From Acidimicrobiaceae bacterium (GTDB taxonomy: Bacteria; Actinomycetota; Acidimicrobiia; Acidimicrobiales; Ilumatobacteraceae), in assembly GCA_020637295.1 (NCBI GenBank), contig JACJWF010000007.1, forward strand, positions 115,184 to 179,183: a stretch of 64,000 nt of DNA, given 5' to 3'. The translations under genes were made by a program, and so were the position numbers. Within the stretch, counting starts at the first letter, position 1, and the number at the start of each line of letters is the position of its first letter. Positions 1 through 7,864 of the stretch are shown here, one piece after another. Below the pieces are notes generated by a model. That model did no database searches and had not been told where the DNA came from. It was given only the letters and a program-made list of their open reading frames with translations.

Positions 1-1111
1 TGACCCGACGGCCGCTGACGTTGTCGCCGTCGACGTGCACCATCAGGTCGACGCTGCGGTACACCTGCCAGCGGGCCATCCGCAGGTCCACGCCGCTGTG
101 GTAGGCGATGAGCTCGGCCAGGCGTTCCAGGCCGTCCTTGGCCGACCCGCCGTGGACGGTGGCCATCGCCCCCTGGCCGATCGACATGGCCTGCACCAGG
201 GCGGAGCCCTCGGCGCCGCGGATCTCGCCGACGACGATCCAGTCGGCGCGCGTGCGCACCGCCGGCGTCATCATGTCGTGGCAGGTGATGCCCGTACCGC
301 TGCTGGTGGTGGGGATGCGGGCCTGGTAGGCGTGCACGTACGGGTGGGTGCCGAGGTGGTGGAGGTTCAGCTCGAAGTCGGTCTCGATCGTGACGATCAC
401 CTGCTGCGGGTCGGTGGCCCTGGCGAGTGCCCGCAGCATGGTGGTCTTGCCGCTGCCCATCCGGCCGCACACGACGATGTTGAGGTGGGCGGCCACCGCT
501 GTGCGCATGAGGTCGCCGGCCGCCGGCGGCAGCATGCCCCGCTGGGTGAGGTCCGCCAGCGACGCGGTGTGCAGCGCGGCGCGGCGCACCGTCACCAGCG
601 GGCGCTGCACCACGTCGTACCCCTCGCCGTGGAAACGCACGCCGGGCTCCAGCTCCAGGTCGACGAAGGGGTGCTCGCGGTTGAACGGGCGGTGGCGGGC
701 GCTGGCCGTGGCGTAGATGATCCGCTCCAGGTCGCGTGGGCGGCGCACCAGGGGCGGCAGGTGGTGATGGGTGCCGTCGGAGCGGTCGACGCGCACGGGG
801 TCGGCGCCGAACACCAGCACGTCGGTGACCAGGGGATCGCGCAGGACGTTCAGCAGGCGCGGCAGGCCGAACAGCTCGGAGATGACGAGGTCCACCAGCG
901 TGGCCTGCTCGTCGCGGGTGAGCGGAGCGAGGCGGCCGGCGATGCGCTGCTGGTCCAACTCGGGCAGCACCGCGCTGTCCAGCACGTCACGCGTGATCTC
1001 CTCGCGCAACTCTCGCTCCGCCGGTGTCTCGTCGGCCACCGGCACCGGGAGGCGGTCGCCCCACTGGCGGCGCACGTCGGCGGCCAACTGGTCGAGGTCG
1101 TCGTCGTTCAT
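1..1111 (-). CDS. cpaF: CpaF/TadA-family pilus secretion ATPase (C-terminus cut by window edge)
   Basis: Hexameric ATPase that powers assembly of Flp/Tad pili at the cytoplasmic face of the membrane. About 370 residues are visible from ATG at 1111; the end lies beyond base 1. A Walker A loop (GRMGSGKTT) sits near residue 215, followed by the acidic Walker B/Asp-box region (DWIVVGEIRGAEG) near residue 292 and the His-rich segment ATVHGGSAKDGLERL typical of type II/IV secretion ATPases. The start overlaps the stop of the upstream CpaE-like gene by 4 nt (ATGA), so translation is probably coupled. The strand opposite has a 506-codon open frame, which is a GC-driven shadow. The family call is secure; CpaF rather than another TadA subtype rests on the neighbours. 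Confidence 0.93.
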   Translation of the reverse strand, partial: MNDDDLDQLAADVRRQWGDRLPVPVADETPAERELREEITRDVLDSAVLPELDQQRIAGRLAPLTRDEQATLVDLVISELFGLPRLLNVLRDPLVTDVLVFGADPVRVDRSDGTHHHLPPLVRRPRDLERIIYATASARHRPFNREHPFVDLELEPGVRFHGEGYDVVQRPLVTVRRAALHTASLADLTQRGMLPPAAGDLMRTAVAAHLNIVVCGRMGSGKTTMLRALARATDPQQVIVTIETDFELNLHHLGTHPYVHAYQARIPTTSSGTGITCHDMMTPAVRTRADWIVVGEIRGAEGSALVQAMSIGQGAMATVHGGSAKDGLERLAELIAYHSGVDLRMARWQVYRSVDLMVHVDGDNVSGRRV

Positions 1112-1863
1112 GCTGCGCTCCTGGCCACTCGTGCGGCCAGTTGCTGGACCGCGCCCATCAGCGGGCTGCGCCGCAGCCGCCGGTCGGCCCTGGCCGCGCC
1201 TCGATGGACGGCGTCGACCGTGGCCGGCTCCCACGGCAGCCAGCCACCCCACCCGCCGCCGAACTCCGCCGCCAGCGACGAGCGTGGGAAGGCGACACCG
1301 GCCGGTTGGGCGACGGCGACGACGGTGGTGACGCCTGACGGCAGACCGGGGTCAGCCGGTGCGACCCGGCCGCCAGCGGCCAGCCACTCGTGCGTGCCGA
1401 CGACGGCGGCCACTTCGGGGGCGGTGACCACGATCACGGCATCGGCGGCGAGCAGCACGGGCCAGGTGGGCGAACCGGCACGCATCCGGCCGACGTCCAC
1501 CACGACGGGTGCGCCGAGGTCGGCAAGTGCCGTGACCCACGGCAGCCGGGGCTGATGGCAGGCGTGGGCGCGGAACGGGTCCACCGGGCTGGTGACGATG
1601 CGCACCTCACCCACGCCGGCGGTGAGGGGCGCAGCGGCGTCGCCGAATGCCGCGCCGGCCGAGGTTCGGGCGGTCGGAAAGGCGACACGATCCAGTGCCC
1701 CGACTGTGCCGGCCGGCAGGTCCAGCCGGCCGGCCAGCGAGCCCCCCGCCGGGTCGGCCTCGATCAGCCACGCCCCTGCCGGGTCGCCGGCCAACTCCAC
1801 CGCGAGGAGGAGTGCCGTGGTGGTGGCGCCCACACCCCGCCAGGCGGTGACGGCGATGATCAT
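1108..1863 (-). CDS. CpaE/TadZ-like ParA-fold protein with degenerate P-loop
   Basis: 251 residues with a MinD/ParA-like layout, lying between a SAF-domain gene and cpaF. By position this is the CpaE/TadZ pilus-localisation protein. The N-terminus MIIAVTAWRGVGATTTA corresponds to the deviant Walker A motif (KGGxGKTT), but both signature lysines are absent (W-R at the first, A at the second). A switch-like acidic motif (LIEADPAGG) and a later hydrophobic strand VVVDVGRMRAG are retained. This suggests a ParA fold that has lost ATP hydrolysis, as in some TadZ proteins. Both ends overlap neighbours by 4 nt (ATGA junctions). Function is inferred from fold and synteny. Confidence 0.8.
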   Translation of the reverse strand: MIIAVTAWRGVGATTTALLLAVELAGDPAGAWLIEADPAGGSLAGRLDLPAGTVGALDRVAFPTARTSAGAAFGDAAAPLTAGVGEVRIVTSPVDPFRAHACHQPRLPWVTALADLGAPVVVDVGRMRAGSPTWPVLLAADAVIVVTAPEVAAVVGTHEWLAAGGRVAPADPGLPSGVTTVVAVAQPAGVAFPRSSLAAEFGGGWGGWLPWEPATVDAVHRGAARADRRLRRSPLMGAVQQLAARVARSAA

Positions 1864-2453
1864 GACGTGCCACCATCCGCCGCTCGGCCGATGAGGACCA
1901 GTTGGCCGCCGGCGGCCAGTTGGGCCAGCGTCACGGCCTGGGCCTCCGGCACCGCCAGTGTGAACACGGCGTCGTCGCCGGCAAGCGCCCGGACGTCCAG
2001 CACCCGCACCGGCACGGGTGGGGTGGGGTCGCCGGGATCCAGCGGCGCGGCCTGGGCGGTGTCGCCCCGGGCGAGGCCACCCGGGTACCGGCCCACGGTG
2101 AGGACGGCGCCGATCCGTTGCTCGCCGGCGGCCAACTCCGGAGCGTCACGCCACATGCCGACCTGCACCAGCGTGCCCGGTGCCAGGTCCATCGCCGCCA
2201 CCTTGCCCACGAGCCGCTCCAGCGACGTGTCCGGCACCAGGCCGGTGACCCCGCCGTCCACCGCGACCGAGGCGATCGCCAGGTCGCTGCGCTCGATCAC
2301 CGTGCCGGCCTCGACCGTGCCGGCTACCACGACGACCGGCACCCGCTCGGCGGCCCGCCCGACTGCCCACGCCACCAGCACACCGGCCAACACCACCAGC
2401 GCGGCGGCGAGCGCCAGCCATTGGGTGCGCACTCTCGTTCGGCCGCTCACCAT
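1860..2453 (-). CDS. SAF-domain, CpaB/RcpC-like pilus assembly protein
   Basis: 197 residues. One N-terminal membrane helix (about residues 12-32, LALAAALVVLAGVLVAWAVG) is followed by a SAF domain: VVVVAGTVEAGTVIERSDL, then a second conserved stretch with DLAPGTLVQVGMW. CpaB/RcpC proteins carry this domain and act in the periplasm or cell wall during Flp pilus assembly. The ATG at 2453 overlaps the prepilin peptidase stop (2447-2449); a GTG at 2450 would be equally coupled. It is shorter than proteobacterial CpaB, as is usual in actinobacterial tad loci. An alternative label is a generic SAF-domain/flagellar FlgA-like protein, but the gene order favours pili. Confidence 0.82.
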   Translation of the reverse strand: MVSGRTRVRTQWLALAAALVVLAGVLVAWAVGRAAERVPVVVVAGTVEAGTVIERSDLAIASVAVDGGVTGLVPDTSLERLVGKVAAMDLAPGTLVQVGMWRDAPELAAGEQRIGAVLTVGRYPGGLARGDTAQAAPLDPGDPTPPVPVRVLDVRALAGDDAVFTLAVPEAQAVTLAQLAAGGQLVLIGRAADGGTS

Positions 2454-3100
2454 GCACCTCCGGCTGCCCATCCGGCGCCGGCCGCGGCGGTAGCCACCGC
2501 CCAGCCGGCCCACAGGGACGGGCCGAGTGGCAACCGCGTTCGCCGGGTGAGGAGCCCGGTGGCGGCAGCCGCGATGGCTGCGACGGCGATGGCGAGCGGC
2601 GCAGCGGCGAGTGCCGACGTCCCGCACGAGGCGCCCACGACGGCGGCCAGCTTGACGTCGCCCAGCCCGACGCCGCGGCTGAGGTGCACGACCAGCATCG
2701 CCGCTCCGGCGATGAGCCCACCGAGGAGTGCCGGGCCGATCCGCCCGCCACGGGGTGCTGCCAGCGCACCCACCACCGCCAACGCGCCTGCCAGCGCGGT
2801 GAGCGAGTTGGGCAGCCGGTGCTCGTGAGCGTCCACCAGCGCCGCGGCGGCGATGACGGTGCCCGTTGCCGTGAGCGCAGTGCCCGCGAGGGCGGCGGCG
2901 GGGCTGGGATGGCCGATGGCAGCGGTGGATGCGGCCAGCAGCGGGCAGGTGGCAAGCGCCCCGGCGAACCATCGGCGCCGGCCCGGTGGCGCGGCGTGCC
3001 ACGCCCGCCCCCATCTCACCGCCAGCGGCACGAACCCGGCGACCTCCGGGCCGCCTGTGAACGCGCCGCGAACCCCGCCCGTGACACCGCCGCTGACCAT
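2447..3100 (-). CDS. Prepilin peptidase (A24 family)
   Basis: 217 residues, polytopic membrane aspartyl protease that would cleave Flp prepilins on the cytoplasmic side. Both catalytic motifs are visible: an aspartate in DAHEHRLPN (DxxxxRLPN type) and a second in GLGDVKLA (GxGDxK). Alternating Ala/Val/Leu-rich helices surround them. The ATG at 3100 is chosen because GGAGGATCGGAG lies just upstream as a ribosome binding site; the open frame extends to 3223 but that N-terminal Ser/Asp-rich extension looks non-coding. First gene of the minus-strand tad operon. It lacks the N-terminal methyltransferase zinc motif of PilD, as in the shorter TadV/CpaA type. Confidence 0.9.
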   Translation of the reverse strand: MVSGGVTGGVRGAFTGGPEVAGFVPLAVRWGRAWHAAPPGRRRWFAGALATCPLLAASTAAIGHPSPAAALAGTALTATGTVIAAAALVDAHEHRLPNSLTALAGALAVVGALAAPRGGRIGPALLGGLIAGAAMLVVHLSRGVGLGDVKLAAVVGASCGTSALAAAPLAIAVAAIAAAATGLLTRRTRLPLGPSLWAGWAVATAAAGAGWAAGGAW

Positions 3101-3132
3101 CCGCACACTCCGATCCTCCGATCGACCATCCG

Positions 3133-3155
3133 CCGGCCGACTCGTCGTCGGCCGG
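3133..3155. other. Inverted repeat in the tad operon upstream region
   Basis: CCGGCCGA (3133-3140) and TCGGCCGG (3148-3155) form an 8-bp inverted repeat with a 7-nt loop, 33 bp upstream of the prepilin peptidase start. It could be a regulator site or a leader hairpin; nothing in the sequence decides. The rest of the 3101-3310 interval between the divergent genes holds no gene that I can support. Confidence 0.35.
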
Positions 3156-3310
3156 GAGACGTCCGAGCAAGATGACGATGACGTCGAATTGGCCGGTTTG
3201 CTCATTTCTTGCCGATTCATCACCTACTGATGCACACCGAACGTGGCCGGTTCGGCAAGATCCGTTGCCTGCCCTCCCGCATCGGGCTCGCACCTCTACG
3301 CTTCCGGGGC

Positions 3311-4375
3311 GTGCGGACGGTTCGTCGAGTCGTGGCTTCGGGGCTGGTTGCGCTGCTGGCCGTGGTGGTGCCGGGCCCGCTCGCATCCAGTGCCGCCGCC
3401 GAACTGCCGGAGATGGCGCCGTGCGTCGCCGATGCCGAACTGGTGGTGGGCAGCGCCGGCGGCAGCGTCGTCTGCGTGCAGTGGACCCTCATGTGGCTGG
3501 GCTACTTCCACGGCCTGGTGGACGGCGACTACGGGCAGGACACGTTCGAGGCCGTGATCGCCTACCAGCAGGCCGAGGGGCTGCGGGCCAACGGCCACAG
3601 CGATGACCACACGCTCACCGCCATGGGCATCTACTCCGGGGTGGACAACGCCCCGGCGCCACCCTGCCTGGCGGATGCGCCGGTGAACCCCGGCGACCGT
3701 GGCGCCTCCACCGAGTGCGTGCAGCAGACCCTGGCGACGCTCGGCTACTTCAGCGGCACGGTGGACGGCGCGTACGGCCGCAGCACCCAGGACGCGGTGA
3801 AGGCGTACCAGTTGAAGAACCCGCCGCTCACCGCCGACGGCGTGGCGGGCACCCAGACCCTGGCGGCGCTGGGGGTGTGGAGCGGCTTCACCCGCGGTGA
3901 CGCCGGCGATGCCATCGAGCTGAACTGGTTCCCCGCGCCCATGCAGGCGGAACCCAACTGGCGGGTCAGCCAGGGCATCCCCTACTACAACGGCCGGCGG
4001 GCGTGCTCCAAGGCCGACGCGGACATCATCGCCCGGGAGTTCGCCAAGGACGGGGCGGACAACTCCACCCAGCAGTTCTTCATCTACATCGCCTCCCGCG
4101 AGGGCAGTTGCAACTACCAGGCGGTCAACTACAACGTGGCCACCAAGGACGACAGCCACTGCACGTTCCAGCTCAACGCGATGGCGGGGATGTTCCAACC
4201 CAACGCCGAGCTCGGCCGCCGTGGCTGGAACCCGGAGAACGTGAAGGCCAGCATGCAGAACTGCGCCGACGCGGCCAGCGACCTCTGGGTGTTCTGCGCC
4301 CGTGGCCCGTGGACGCCGCCGTACTCGTGCACCCCGCCGTGGGAGGGCGACCTCGGCCCGGAGGGTGACGCCTGA
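3311..4375 (+). CDS. Secreted protein with two peptidoglycan-binding domains and lysozyme-like C-terminus
   Basis: 354 residues from GTG at 3311, chosen because it gives a clean Sec signal peptide (VRTVRRVVASGLVALLAVVV, cleavage after the Ala-rich ASSAAA). The open frame runs back to 3209 but would bury this signal. Two PG_binding_1 repeats follow, each with Gly-Tyr-Phe and G-x-(D/A)-YGxxT signatures (LGYFHGLVDGDYG, LGYFSGTVDGAYG). The C-terminal 140 residues have a Cys-rich lysozyme/transglycosylase-like segment around SREGSCNYQAVNYN and CTFQLNAMAG, where the Glu could be catalytic. It probably binds or trims cell-wall glycan. The binding domains are certain; enzymatic activity is inferred. 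Confidence 0.8.
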   Translation: MRTVRRVVASGLVALLAVVVPGPLASSAAAELPEMAPCVADAELVVGSAGGSVVCVQWTLMWLGYFHGLVDGDYGQDTFEAVIAYQQAEGLRANGHSDDHTLTAMGIYSGVDNAPAPPCLADAPVNPGDRGASTECVQQTLATLGYFSGTVDGAYGRSTQDAVKAYQLKNPPLTADGVAGTQTLAALGVWSGFTRGDAGDAIELNWFPAPMQAEPNWRVSQGIPYYNGRRACSKADADIIAREFAKDGADNSTQQFFIYIASREGSCNYQAVNYNVATKDDSHCTFQLNAMAGMFQPNAELGRRGWNPENVKASMQNCADAASDLWVFCARGPWTPPYSCTPPWEGDLGPEGDA

Positions 4376-4402
4376 CGCGCCCGCGGCCGCCCGGCGGGCG
4401 CG
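4376..4402 (+). terminator. Hairpin directly after the peptidoglycan-binding gene
   Basis: CGCGCCCGC (4376-4384) pairs perfectly with GCGGGCGCG (4394-4402) across a 9-nt loop, beginning one base after the stop codon. No T-run follows, so it may end transcription poorly or protect the mRNA 3' end. Confidence 0.5.
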
Positions 4403-4445
4403 GCCATCTGCGCTGTTCACCGTGACGATCCCGGGGCCGGGGCGC

Positions 4446-4451
4446 TAACCT
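4446..4451 (+). promoter_or_regulatory. -10 element of the tRNA-Ser gene
   Basis: TAACCT 12 nt before the mature tRNA 5' end matches the TANNNT -10 pattern seen before many starts in this window. No clear -35 is visible. Confidence 0.5.
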
Positions 4452-4463
4452 CTCTGGCGCACT

Positions 4464-4554
4464 GGAGAGGTGCCGGAGTCTGGTCGATCGGACCGCACTG
4501 CTAATGCGGGGACCACCTTCAAGTGGTCCGTGGGTTCAAATCCCACCCTCTCCG
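4464..4554 (+). tRNA. tRNA-Ser (anticodon GCT)
   Basis: The acceptor arms GGAGAGG (4464-4470) and CCTCTCC (4547-4553) pair fully, with discriminator G at 4554. The anticodon stem CCGCA/TGCGG encloses the loop CTGCTAA, giving anticodon GCT (4500-4502), which reads AGC/AGU serine codons. A long variable arm (GGGACCACC..GGTGGTCC type) and the T-loop GGTTCAAATCC are present, as expected for a class II tRNA. The 3' CCA is not encoded (the bases are CCG). Confidence 0.96.
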
Positions 4555-4580
4555 CCGCACGATGTCGAGAGACATCGGCA

Positions 4581-4620
4581 CGGCCCGAACCCTGCTGGGG
4601 TTCGGGCCGTTGTGCGTTTT
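4581..4620 (+). terminator. Rho-independent terminator after tRNA-Ser
   Basis: A perfect 12-bp inverted repeat, CGGCCCGAACCC (4581-4592) and GGGTTCGGGCCG (4598-4609), has a 5-nt loop and is followed by TTGTGCGTTTT. A small hairpin (GATGTC/GACATC, 4561-4576) precedes it. This is the best canonical terminator in the window. Confidence 0.85.
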
Positions 4621-4639
4621 CGGGCCCGGGTGGCGCTGC

Positions 4640-5284
4640 TCAGGGCGCCGTCGCCGCCCCGGCGCGCACACCGGCCATGAAGCTGGCCAGCGACGCGTCG
4701 GCGAGGTGCTCGGTGATCGGCACCTCGCCGCTCACCAGCGCGAACACGATCGGCCCCACCAGCAGGGCGGTGGCCTGGTTGCGGTCCAGGTCCGGGCCGA
4801 ACAGGCCTTCCCGCTGGCCGCGAGTGAACAGCTCGTGGGAGACCTTGCGCTCCATCGCCTCCCGGCGCTGCTCGATGGCGCCCATCGTCGGCTCGTAGGA
4901 CTTCAGCGCCATCAGCGCCGGCATCAGCCGAGCCCACTTCGGGTCGGCGAACTGGCGCACCAGATCGTGCAGGAAGTGGCGCATCGCCGCCTCGAAGCCC
5001 AGCTCGGCCGGTGGCGGCGCGGGGAGAGGCGTGCAGTGGTCGAACACGTCGCCGACCAGGTCGTCGCGGGTGGCCCAGTGCCGGTAGATGGTGCTGCGGG
5101 CCACGCCCGAGCGGGCCACCACGGCGTCGACCGTCAGTGCCGTCGGCCCGCTCTCGACGAGGATCGCCGTGGCCGCGTCCAGCACCGTCGCCCGGCTGCG
5201 GGCGACGCGTGGGTCCATCCCGGGCTCGGGGGACGGTGCGGTCGGTGACATGTGTCGCAGGGTATCGGGGTGGTGCGGCGACAT
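4640..5284 (-). CDS. TetR/AcrR-family repressor, divergent from a DHA2 exporter
   Basis: 214 residues. The N-terminal helix-turn-helix spans about residues 50-70 (TVDAVVARSGVARSTIYRHW), the TetR signature; the C-terminal ligand-binding part includes FADPKWARLMPALMAL. The start at 5284 is favoured because TATCGT lies 8 nt upstream, as for other leaderless starts here; Met12 (5251) has no ribosome binding site either. The gene is divergent from the MFS exporter, and the intergenic palindrome (5289-5311) covers its own -10 box, so it probably represses itself and the exporter. Confidence 0.92.
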   Translation of the reverse strand: MSPHHPDTLRHMSPTAPSPEPGMDPRVARSRATVLDAATAILVESGPTALTVDAVVARSGVARSTIYRHWATRDDLVGDVFDHCTPLPAPPPAELGFEAAMRHFLHDLVRQFADPKWARLMPALMALKSYEPTMGAIEQRREAMERKVSHELFTRGQREGLFGPDLDRNQATALLVGPIVFALVSGEVPITEHLADASLASFMAGVRAGAATAP

Positions 5285-5288
5285 GAAA

Positions 5289-5311
5289 CAGTACGATACT
5301 GTCTCGTACTG
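5289..5311. promoter_or_regulatory. Palindromic TetR operator
   Basis: CAGTACGA (5289-5296) and TCGTACTG (5304-5311) form a perfect 8-bp inverted repeat with a 7-nt centre. A nested dyad, CAGTA-CGA-TACTG, occupies 5289-5301. It overlaps the minus-strand -10 box of the TetR gene and lies 50 bp upstream of the exporter, the usual place for a TetR operator. Confidence 0.8.
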
Positions 5312-5361
5312 GTTCTGCGGAACCCGTCAAGCCCACGCCCCCGACTACCGAAGAGGCTGAC

Positions 5362-6960
5362 ATGAACCCCCCGTCGGCTCCCACCGGCTTCGCCGCCGAC
5401 GAGCACTCCCTCCACGACCCCACCGTCCAAGCCCAGACGGTGGTGGCCGATCCCCGCCAGCGGCGCCAGATCCTGATCGCCATGTGCGTGGGCCTGGTGG
5501 CGGTCATCGCCTCCGTGTCCGGCCTGAACGTGGCGCTCACCAAGCTGGCCGTGGATCTGGACGCCAGCCAGAACATGCTGCTGTGGATCGCCAACGGGTA
5601 CACGATGGTGCTGGCCGCGCTGCTGCTGCCCGTGGGTGCCATCGGCGACCGCTGGGGCCGCAAGACGGTGCTGCTCTCCGGTCTCACGGTCTTCGCCATC
5701 GCCAGCGTGGCCGCCGCCCTCGCCGGCTCCGCCGAGCTCCTGCTGCTGGCCCGCCTGGTGGCCGGCGCCGGTGCCGCGATGATCATGCCGGTCACCCTGT
5801 CGGTGGTGACGTCCTCCTTCCCGGAGGAGGAGCGGGCGAATGCCATCGGCATCTGGGCCGGGTTCGCGGGCGCAGGTGGCATCCTCGGCTTGTTCTTCTC
5901 GGCGGCGATGGTGGACTCCATCGGCTGGCGCTGGCTGTTCATCATGCCGATCGCCCTCTGCGCCATCTCGTTCGTGCTCACCACCCGGGTCGTGAAGAAC
6001 TCCCGGGAGGTGCACGAGCACTCCTTCGACGTGGGGGGCGGCGTGCTCTCCGCCGTGGCCATCGCCGGCCTCGTGCTGGCCTTCCACGAGGGGCCGGAGC
6101 ACGGCTGGGGTGAGCCCCTCACCCTGTTCGGCATCGCCGCCGCGGTGGTGGGCGCCGCCCTGTTCGTGTGGTGGGAACTGCGTCACCCGGCGCCGCTGCT
6201 GGACGTGCGCCTGTTCAAGAACCGGGCGCTGGCCAGCGGCTCCAGCAACCTCCTGATCGTCTTCGCCGTGATGTTCGGCCTGTTCCTGGTGCTGGTGCAG
6301 TTCCTCCAGGCCGTCCTCGGCTATAGCGCCCTGCGGGCTGCGGCCGGCCTGCTGCCGATGGCGGCCCTTCTCATGCCGCTGTCCAGCGTGGCACCTCGCC
6401 TGGTGAAGCGCACGGGCACCCGCCGCCTGCTGATCCTCGGCACCACCATCGTCACGGGCGGCCTGGTCGCCGCCGCCACCCTCCCCTCCATCGAGGGCGG
6501 GTACCTGTCGGTGCTGCCGGCGCTGATGCTCATCGGCATGGGTATGGGCCTGGTGATGACGCCGTCCACGGTGGCCATCACGGAGTCCCTCCCTGCGGAG
6601 AAGCAGGGCGTCGCCTCGGCCCTCAACGACACGGTCCGCGAGGTGGGTGGTGCTGTCGGCGTGGCGCTGCTGGGCTCCGTGCTCAGCGCCGGCTACGGCA
6701 GTGAGATCGCCGGCGCCGCATCACAACTGCCGGCCGAGTTGCAGGGCCCGGTGAAGGGTGGCATCGGCCAGGCGCTGTACATCGCCGCCCAGATGGGACC
6801 GGACGGCGAGAGCCTGGCCCAGGCCGCCCGCCAGGCGTTCGTGGACGGCTGGCACCAGGCCATGTGGGTGGGCGCGGCGATCGCCGCCGGCGCCGTCCTG
6901 CTGCTGGTGGTGCGCGGCCCGAAGGACGAGCCGGCTCGGGCCGACACGGCCGCCGGCTGA
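5362..6960 (+). CDS. DHA2-family MFS drug exporter (EmrB/QacA type)
   Basis: 532 residues with about 14 hydrophobic helices, proton-driven export in the cytoplasmic membrane. The N-terminal half carries motif D1 (LNVALTKLAVDLDAS) and motif A (GAIGDRWGRKTVLLSG); motif C-like Gly-rich helix AGAGGILGLFFSAAM follows. A ribosome binding site AGAGG ends 5 nt before ATG 5362. Its control by the divergent TetR is implied by the shared operator. The substrate cannot be read from the sequence; a hydrophobic drug or metabolite is the family norm. It ends 6 bp before the convergent VOC gene. Confidence 0.93.
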   Translation: MNPPSAPTGFAADEHSLHDPTVQAQTVVADPRQRRQILIAMCVGLVAVIASVSGLNVALTKLAVDLDASQNMLLWIANGYTMVLAALLLPVGAIGDRWGRKTVLLSGLTVFAIASVAAALAGSAELLLLARLVAGAGAAMIMPVTLSVVTSSFPEEERANAIGIWAGFAGAGGILGLFFSAAMVDSIGWRWLFIMPIALCAISFVLTTRVVKNSREVHEHSFDVGGGVLSAVAIAGLVLAFHEGPEHGWGEPLTLFGIAAAVVGAALFVWWELRHPAPLLDVRLFKNRALASGSSNLLIVFAVMFGLFLVLVQFLQAVLGYSALRAAAGLLPMAALLMPLSSVAPRLVKRTGTRRLLILGTTIVTGGLVAAATLPSIEGGYLSVLPALMLIGMGMGLVMTPSTVAITESLPAEKQGVASALNDTVREVGGAVGVALLGSVLSAGYGSEIAGAASQLPAELQGPVKGGIGQALYIAAQMGPDGESLAQAARQAFVDGWHQAMWVGAAIAAGAVLLLVVRGPKDEPARADTAAG

Positions 6961-6966
6961 CGCGGG

Positions 6967-7647
6967 TCAGCCGACCTGCACCGGCGGGCGGTTCTCCACG
7001 GAGTGCCAGAACGCCTCGTCGGGCAGCGAGGTGACCACCTCGTACTGCTTCGGCGGGTAGACGAGGTTCGGCTTCGCCGGGTCCGGTGTCGGCTGCGGCA
7101 CGGCCGACGCCGGGCGCTCGTAGCCGGCCGGGTCGCGGTAGCGGGCCAACTCCTCCTCGTTGATCCCGGCCAGCGCCACCACCTCCGGATCCACCCAGGC
7201 GCGGCCGTCGATGTTGCCGCCGGTGGCGATCTCCAGGCACAGCCCCTCCGGCCCGGCGAAGTACAGGCTTTGGCACATGCCGTGGTCGATCGGGCCGAGC
7301 GCCACCACGCCCCGGTCACGGATGCGGTCCCGCAGGGCCAGCAGTTCGTCCAGCGAGTCCACGTTGAACGCCACGTGCTGCATCGTGCCGCCCGGCATGG
7401 GGCCGCCGGCGTTGCCGGCGTGGGTGACGCCCAGCTCGTTGCGGTCCGTGTTGTCGGGGTGTTGGACGAAGGCGATGTAGCACTCCGGGCTGAGCTCGAT
7501 GAACCCGTGGAACGTGTTGTCCACGCCGTGCATCCAGTAGAGGGCCTTCAGCGACCCGCCGAGCACATCGGTGAAGAACTCGATCTGCTGCTTGATGTCG
7601 GTGGTGCTGATGGCCAGGTGGTGAACGCCGTTCGGATGCAGTGCCAT
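6967..7647 (-). CDS. VOC-family metalloenzyme (glyoxalase/extradiol dioxygenase fold)
   Basis: 226 residues. The N-terminal two-thirds form a vicinal-oxygen-chelate domain: GVHHLAISTTDIKQQIEFFT (metal His), HVAFNVDSLDELLAL (second His-containing strand) and a final GPEGLCLEIATG with the ligand Glu. The last 70 residues are a Pro-rich extension that I do not recognise. TATCGT lies 6 nt before the ATG, fitting a leaderless start. The family supports metal-dependent C-C or C-O chemistry on a small organic substrate, which is not identifiable here. Confidence 0.85.
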   Translation of the reverse strand: MALHPNGVHHLAISTTDIKQQIEFFTDVLGGSLKALYWMHGVDNTFHGFIELSPECYIAFVQHPDNTDRNELGVTHAGNAGGPMPGGTMQHVAFNVDSLDELLALRDRIRDRGVVALGPIDHGMCQSLYFAGPEGLCLEIATGGNIDGRAWVDPEVVALAGINEEELARYRDPAGYERPASAVPQPTPDPAKPNLVYPPKQYEVVTSLPDEAFWHSVENRPPVQVG

Positions 7648-7679
7648 GTCGCGACGATACGCCCCTCCGACCCCCAGCC

Positions 7680-7725
7680 CCGCCCCGTAGCCCCCTCCCG
7701 CCCGCCCCGTAGCCCCCTCCCGCCC
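7680..7725. repeat. Two tandem copies of a 22-bp C-rich unit
   Basis: The unit beginning CGCCCCGTAGCCCCCTCCCG is repeated twice head to tail between two minus-strand genes. It looks like a small slippage-derived tandem duplication without coding potential. Confidence 0.6.
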
Positions 7726-7733
7726 GGTTCCGC

Positions 7734-7774
7734 GTCGCGGGCCTGAGCGGGAACCTTGTGATCAGGCCCGCGAC
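7734..7774. repeat. Long perfect inverted repeat (13-bp arms)
   Basis: GTCGCGGGCCTGA (7734-7746) is exactly complementary to TCAGGCCCGCGAC (7762-7774), with a 15-nt loop. It lies 90 bp downstream of the alcohol dehydrogenase stop, on the path of that transcript. It could be a terminator lacking a U-run, or a member of an interspersed palindromic repeat family. The rest of the 7648-7864 gap shows no gene. Confidence 0.65.
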
Positions 7775-7864
7775 ATGAAGTGCCTGCCGGCGGGGCGGTG
7801 AGCGGCGGGGCGATGGGCAGGAGGGGGCGGGGCGGGTGGCAGCGGGGGTGGCGACCCAGCCGCG

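Noticed and set aside
35..1555. 506-codon plus-strand open frame opposite cpaF and the CpaE-like gene
   Set aside because: His/Gly/Val-rich translation without family motifs; the minus-strand frame encodes a clear secretion ATPase. Antisense open frames are expected in GC-rich DNA.
4470..4898. 142-codon plus-strand frame covering the tRNA region
   Set aside because: It runs through tRNA-Ser and its terminator and across the TetR gene; no motifs.
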